Source: SIG701 sp045611685 (GTDB taxonomy: Bacteria; Bacillota; Clostridia; Oscillospirales; CAG-272). Taken from it: DNA of 7,384 nucleotides. Positions 5,606-7,384 of the stretch are shown piece after piece (within the stretch, counting starts at the first letter, position 1; every line of letters starts with the position of its first letter). The notes beneath the pieces were generated by a model. It ran no database searches, was not told where the DNA came from, and saw nothing but the letters and a program-made list of their open reading frames with translations. Made by a program: the position numbers and the translations under genes. Location of the stretch: NCBI GenBank assembly GCA_045611685.1, contig JAZKXO010000107.1, positions 1 through 7,384 on the forward strand. The letters are read 5' to 3'.

Positions 5606-6318
5606 AACCAGCGTTGCCTCCTCTGCACGGTCACGCCGGTAACGCTTGCACCCGTCCAGCTTATCGTATTACTGCCCGCCTTGAACACTGGGAACTCGCC
5701 CGCGCTCTGCCCGGTCATCAGCGTTGTGCCGTCATATGTGAGCACTTCGCAAGTGTCGCAATCGATGATGCAACCGCCCTGTTCCGCTGTGATGTCTGCG
5801 ACCGCAAACGCCTCATCATTCACGGTCAGAGCAAAATCGCCGCTTCCGGTCACGGTGAAAAGCGGTTTCTCCGGGACGTCGCCGACGTTGTAAAGCGTTG
5901 AACCGGAAGACAAAAGCACATCGGTCGGTTCGTGTAACAGTTCCTTGAGCGGTTGGCACTCAAATGCCAGCGTTCCCTCATACCAGCCCAGATTGTAAGA
6001 CAATTTGTTCAGTGTTACCTGATTGATGAGCCGCGCCTTCTGCCGTTTATCGGGCATCGTGGAAAATGTGATATATCCCTCACCGCTTAACCACTTTAAC
6101 GCGCCCCGATTGACCGCGGTCTGCGGGATGCGCGCCACCAGCGATTGAAGGTATGTATCAAAAATTCCGTCGCCTTCCAGTATTTGAAAAGACCCGGCGC
6201 GGCCGGGGATCGTCACATTCTGAACGCGCTCTTTGCCGCGAACGATGGGCGCGGGTGCTTTCAGGTATATGCCCCAATCGCGTGAATCTTCGTTCTTCCA
6301 GATGAAATAGCTGTGCAT
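5602..6318 (-). CDS. Distal tail protein (Dit-like, siphophage tail component)
   Basis: This 238-residue protein fits the siphophage distal tail family in length, order and motifs. The N-terminal belt domain (residues 1-125) contains the typical NVTIPGRAGSF segment (35-43) followed by an acidic, strand-forming region (EGDGIFDTYLQSLVARI). The C-terminal half (about 150-238) looks like the galectin-like sandwich of Dit: EKPLFTVTGSGDFALTVND, GCIIDCDTCEVL, GEFPVFKAGSNTISWTG. Dit hexamers join the tail tube to the Tal hub and hold the baseplate proteins. It starts three bases after the tape measure stop with a modest GGGGG site seven bases upstream, and its TGA overlaps the Tal ATG by four bases (ATGA). 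The order tape measure, Dit, Tal is the standard siphophage tail tip layout, which strengthens all three calls. Confidence 0.85.
   Translation of the reverse strand: MHSYFIWKNEDSRDWGIYLKAPAPIVRGKERVQNVTIPGRAGSFQILEGDGIFDTYLQSLVARIPQTAVNRGALKWLSGEGYITFSTMPDKRQKARLINQVTLNKLSYNLGWYEGTLAFECQPLKELLHEPTDVLLSSGSTLYNVGDVPEKPLFTVTGSGDFALTVNDEAFAVADITAEQGGCIIDCDTCEVLTYDGTTLMTGQSAGEFPVFKAGSNTISWTGASVTGVTVQRRQRWL
5617..5622 (-). promoter_or_regulatory. Ribosome binding site of the Tal gene, with long spacing
   Basis: A perfect AGGAGG (within AGAGGAGG) lies 11 bases before the Tal ATG and inside the Dit coding end. The spacing is longer than the 5-9 bases at most other genes here. Because the ATG overlaps the Dit stop as ATGA, termination-reinitiation may help place ribosomes. 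Confidence 0.6.
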
Positions 6319-6321
6319 GGA

Positions 6322-7384
6322 TTATCCCCCGTACCCGGCTTGCGCGCGTCGCTGTTGTTCGGCGTAATCGGTATAACCGTTATTGTAATAATTATACGTA
6401 TCACCGAAGTTCTGGTTTGTGGTGTTGTTCGTGGTATTTCCACCCGCCCCAGCTGCACCAGCCGCGCCTGCATAGAACGCCGCGCCAAGTGCCGCACCGG
6501 CCGCATATGCCGCATCAGCCGCACCGGCCGCTCCGGTCGCAAACGCGTTCACGGTCGCCTCCGCAGATTCCTCGCCAACTTCAGCGGCCAGTGCTTCGGC
6601 ATTAAACCCGCCCTTAATTGGCATTCCGTTACTGTTCGCGGTCAGATTCGCCATGAAATCCGTTTCCGTGTATGTGCTGGGCAGGATTCCTTCACCGCCA
6701 AAAGCGCGGTTCAGCGCATCCCATGCGCTCAAAACGTTATTGATAGACCAAAGAATGCCGTCAAGCGCGGTTGTTACCGCAGGGGCAAAACCGGCGATCG
6801 CCGTATTCTTTAACGCTTGCCATTTTGAATCAAGCTTTTCCAGCGAATCGTCAAGCTGTTGCAGTTTGTCGAGTGTGCCGTCATCAACGACATCGGCCTC
6901 GCTCATGTACTTTTCCCAACCGGTACGACCCGCTTCAACAAGCGTGTTCAGGTCGCGGAACGATTTTCCGAAATACTCTTGAGCAACTGTATCGCGTTCG
7001 GTTTCGTTCTTAAACTCGCCAAGAACGTCGATGAACTCCCAGAAGATGTCCATCGAATCACGAACCGTGCCGTTCTGGTCTTTCAGCTTAACGGCGTACT
7101 GATCCATGCCGTCGATGAGTGATAGAAAATCCTCACCTTTGGCCTTCTGCATCAATTTATCGCGGGCTTTTAGGATGGCGTCGACTTCAGTGTCAACAAA
7201 CCTCGCCGCATATTGGTATTGTTGCAGTTCACGTGTGTCAAGCCCGTAACGCTTTGCAGTTGTGGCCAGTTCGTCCGCCCAGTTCGCGGAATCGCCAATC
7301 GTGCGCCCGATCCTCTGCACAGTGCTCCATACCGTTTGCACTATTGTCGCAACCGATTGGAACCCGTTTGCTATAGCACTGAAA
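6322..7384 (-). CDS. Tail tape measure protein, C-terminal part (partial)
   Basis: The frame is open to the right edge, so the true start lies outside the window; 353 residues are visible. A GTG at 7341 is in frame but there is no reason to take it as the start. Visible residues 1-25 are hydrophobic (ANGFQSVATIVQTVW). The next segment (SANWADELATTAKRYGLDTRELQQYQYAARFVD) is typical of Firmicute tape measure proteins. Helical, coiled-coil-like stretches follow (TLDKLQQLDDSLEKLDSK). Visible residues about 279-315 are an Ala/Gly-rich tract, and the end is Asn/Tyr/Gln-rich (QNFGDTYNYYNNGYTDYAEQQ). Tape measure proteins span the tail tube, set its length and take part in DNA delivery; the C-terminus lies at the tail tip, next to Dit and Tal. 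The stop lies three bases before the Dit start. Total length and any lytic domain cannot be judged from this fragment. Confidence 0.85.
   Translation of the reverse strand, partial: FSAIANGFQSVATIVQTVWSTVQRIGRTIGDSANWADELATTAKRYGLDTRELQQYQYAARFVDTEVDAILKARDKLMQKAKGEDFLSLIDGMDQYAVKLKDQNGTVRDSMDIFWEFIDVLGEFKNETERDTVAQEYFGKSFRDLNTLVEAGRTGWEKYMSEADVVDDGTLDKLQQLDDSLEKLDSKWQALKNTAIAGFAPAVTTALDGILWSINNVLSAWDALNRAFGGEGILPSTYTETDFMANLTANSNGMPIKGGFNAEALAAEVGEESAEATVNAFATGAAGAADAAYAAGAALGAAFYAGAAGAAGAGGNTTNNTTNQNFGDTYNYYNNGYTDYAEQQRRAQAGYGG
6439..6549 (-). repeat. Ala/Gly-rich low-complexity tract with a 14-base direct repeat
   Basis: This segment encodes about 37 residues made almost only of Ala and Gly near the end of the tape measure. 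Within it GCCGCACCGGCCGC occurs twice exactly, at 6491-6504 and 6518-6531 (27 bases apart, in phase). Such tracts can expand or shrink by slippage and may act as a flexible or helical linker before the polar tail. Confidence 0.6.

Noticed and set aside
6313..6813. Open frame of 166 codons on the plus strand
   Set aside because: It is antisense to the tape measure, Arg- and Ile-rich, and shows no domain pattern.
7339..7341. GTG at 7341 as the start of a 339-residue protein
   Set aside because: The same frame stays open to the window edge with tape-measure-like sequence before it, so this is an internal Val codon of a longer gene.

Overview
The window is the distal part of a siphophage-type tail module, most likely from a prophage or phage of a gut Clostridia-like (Eubacteriales/Oscillospiraceae-type) Firmicute. 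The host assignment is inference. It rests on strong AGGAGG-type ribosome binding sites, a Dit/Tal/BppU-like gene order, and linker motifs that I associate with gut Firmicute prophages (GAAADxKxTGxxI, GTSGQVLATDGxGGxxW, and a repeated YLGxxxV unit). No database search was possible.

All tail genes lie on the minus strand and read from right to left. In transcription order they are: the C-terminal part of a tape measure protein (7384-6322, cut by the window edge); a distal tail (Dit) protein (6318-5602); a Tal/prophage-endopeptidase-type tail hub protein with an SH3-like and carbohydrate-binding-like insertion (5605-3995); a BppU-like upper baseplate protein (3995-3372); a probable lectin-like accessory tail protein starting with three 10-residue repeats (3369-2758); an 89-residue protein of unknown function (2740-2471); a 658-residue tail fibre/receptor-binding protein with a probable beta-propeller end (2458-482); and a 60-residue zinc-ribbon protein (464-282). 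The genes are packed at spacings of -4, -1, +2, +3, +12, +17 and +17 bases, which fits one translationally coupled operon.

The operon faces a plus-strand gene whose 3' end occupies 1-141. It encodes the last 46 residues of a ribbon-helix-helix (CopG/Arc-like) DNA-binding protein. A perfect 10-bp hairpin followed, on the minus strand, by a T-run lies at 123-152. It is the likely terminator of the tail operon and is partly embedded in the RHH coding sequence. The 140 bases between the two convergent genes hold two further inverted repeats.

The products would act together. The tape measure sets tail length. Dit and Tal form the tail tip hub. The BppU-like protein, the 203-residue protein and the fibre supply the peripheral adsorption apparatus, where at least three proteins carry plausible glycan-binding modules. 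No holin, endolysin, integrase, RNA gene, CRISPR array or insertion sequence is visible. I see no evidence of a wholly new system. The points most worth a second look are the interrupted SH3 fold in Tal, the domain apparently shared between the 203-residue protein and the fibre, the composition break inside the fibre gene, and the terminator placement.
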